Assembly (NCBI GenBank): GCA_003489485.1
Contig: DNMB01000078.1
Span: 1-6,340 of the forward strand
Source of the DNA: Chitinophagaceae bacterium
Lineage (GTDB): Bacteria > Bacteroidota > Bacteroidia > Chitinophagales > Chitinophagaceae
Direction: 5' to 3'
Length of the DNA: 6,340 nt
The position numbers were made by a program, and so were the translations under genes. Shown here piece after piece: positions 5,389 to 6,340 of this stretch. Under the pieces are notes generated by a model. The model had not been told where the DNA came from. It made no database searches and worked only from the letters and a program-made list of their open reading frames with translations. Within the stretch, counting starts at the first letter, position 1; every line of letters starts with the position of its first letter.

Positions 5389-6340
5389 CGCACCTTCATC
5401 ATCGGGCAAACCTGCTGGTCAATGCCATTTTGCAAACGCGCATAGTAAATACCGGGAGGCAACCCCTCGCTGTCAAAGTCAATTCGGTGCGTACCTGCCA
5501 TGTATTCCTTATTGGCCAGTACGGTAATAAGTCTTCCAAGCGTATCGAACACTTGCAACAGTGTGTGTCCTCCTTCTGTAGAGAACTGGATGGTGGTGCG
5601 AGAGGTAAAAGGATTCGGAAAGTTGCTGATCTTCAACGCCAGGGAGGGTCTCGGAGGAGGCGTTATTCCGCTGCAAGCTCCTTGCTTGATCAGGGGCAGT
5701 GTCTGCAATTGGCTGTTGATATTGGGCGGGAACAGCGATTGCACCACCGATTTATCGAGACAGAACCATTTTTCCAATATCGTTCCGTAAATGCTTCTGA
5801 AATCATATTGCATCGGAAGATTATCATTTACCGTGGCCGAAGCAGGCAAGGTAGGATTTACACCCAGCATGCCCGGATCGACCTGGCTTCCAAATAGGAA
5901 TAAGGGAGCGGCAGCGCCGTGATCGGTACCCACACTGGAATTAGATTTTACTCGACGACCAAATTCACTAAAGGTCATTCCCAGTACTCTTTCTTCGATC
6001 GATAAAAACTTGAGATCGTCCTGAAAAGCTTTGATGGCAGCGGAGACACGACCGAGAAGCGTGGCATGCGTACCGGTCACCTTATCGGCATTCACTTGCA
6101 CGGAGTGCGTATCGAAACCTCCGAAACTTACCATGTATACTCGGGTCTTTAATCCTCCCTTGATAAGTCTGGCAACGATCTTAAGTTGATCGGCCAGCGA
6201 ATTGCCGGTCGGATAAGGCGCTTGCGTCGTAACCGCATTGGCGGCCGTGCGTATTACCGAAGCATAACCTTGCGTTTGTTGGTTGATCTGCCGAATATAA
6301 GTGAGCTCTTTACCGGCACGTGTATTGGGTGCGTAATCGG
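5385..6340 (-). CDS. DUF1501 family protein with T9SS C-terminal sorting domain, 5' end missing
   Basis: The frame stays open to the window edge, so the start lies beyond 6340; 317 residues are visible. The DUF1501 part (about 1-215) shows the family hallmarks: IVARLIKGGLKTRVYMVSFGG leading into FDTHS (75-79), then SEFGRR (124-129) and GTDHG (137-141). This family has an alkaline-phosphatase/sulfatase-like fold, and these His/Asp/Arg motifs are the conserved ones, but its substrate is not established. A proline-rich linker (TPPPRPS) leads to a T9SS type A sorting domain in the last about 80 residues (NFPNPFTSRTTIQFS, LLQVFDTLGRLITVL, LPPGIYYARLQ), which directs proteins through the type IX secretion system to the surface or medium. 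An in-frame Met at 6132-6134 is internal, because family-like sequence continues upstream. DUF1501 genes often neighbour DUF1800 genes; that partner would be outside the window. No terminator is seen after the stop. Confidence 0.92.
   Translation of the reverse strand, partial: DYAPNTRAGKELTYIRQINQQTQGYASVIRTAANAVTTQAPYPTGNSLADQLKIVARLIKGGLKTRVYMVSFGGFDTHSVQVNADKVTGTHATLLGRVSAAIKAFQDDLKFLSIEERVLGMTFSEFGRRVKSNSSVGTDHGAAAPLFLFGSQVDPGMLGVNPTLPASATVNDNLPMQYDFRSIYGTILEKWFCLDKSVVQSLFPPNINSQLQTLPLIKQGACSGITPPPRPSLALKISNFPNPFTSRTTIQFSTEGGHTLLQVFDTLGRLITVLANKEYMAGTHRIDFDSEGLPPGIYYARLQNGIDQQVCPMMKVR

Noticed and set aside
5430..5897. Plus-strand open frame opposite the sorting domain of the DUF1501 gene
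   Set aside because: The minus-strand frame encodes a textbook T9SS domain; the plus frame is Arg-rich and low in recognisable structure, as expected of a shadow.

Overview
The window looks like a stretch of Bacteroidota chromosome, probably near the Chitinophagaceae, with roughly balanced base composition. The evidence is a type IX secretion (T9SS) C-terminal sorting domain, a TonB receptor with a carboxypeptidase-regulatory-like N-terminal extension, an SprB-like repeat, Bacteroidota-style promoter motifs (TTTG / TAnnTTTG), and start codons mostly lacking Shine-Dalgarno sequences. The genus is inference.

Layout. (1) Positions 1-1140, plus strand: the 3' part of a peptide/bacteriocin-type ABC exporter, with the end of its membrane domain and a complete ATPase domain. 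(2) Positions 4695 down to 1184, minus strand: a cell-envelope cluster of three genes. These are a ZnuD-like TonB-dependent receptor, a small lipoprotein coupled to it by an ATGA overlap, and after a 51-base gap a small outer-membrane beta-barrel protein. The cluster ends at a minus-strand hairpin plus T-tract terminator built into the last codons of the convergent ABC gene. (3) Positions 4831-5388, plus strand, divergent from the receptor: a lipoprotein joining an SprB-like repeat to a CxxCH mono-heme cytochrome c-like domain. (4) Positions 5385-6340, minus strand, running off the window: a DUF1501 protein with a T9SS sorting domain, whose stop codon interlocks with that of the cytochrome lipoprotein in a single TTAA.

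The most interesting signal is regulatory. A perfect TTTGCAA-N5-TTGCAAA inverted repeat lies in the receptor promoter, and a related imperfect copy (TTGCAAC-N3-GTTTCAT) lies in the promoter of the beta-barrel gene, each overlapping a plausible -33 element. The receptor plug resembles the zinc/haem-type ZnuD lineage, and the beta-barrel protein has His/Asp/Glu clusters in two probable loops. Together these suggest one regulator, possibly a metal sensor of the Fur/Zur type, controlling a three-component outer-membrane uptake system. That function is inference; the sequence shows the gene arrangement, motifs and paired sites. No RNA genes, insertion sequences or CRISPR arrays were seen, and no gene-free stretch exceeds 135 bases.
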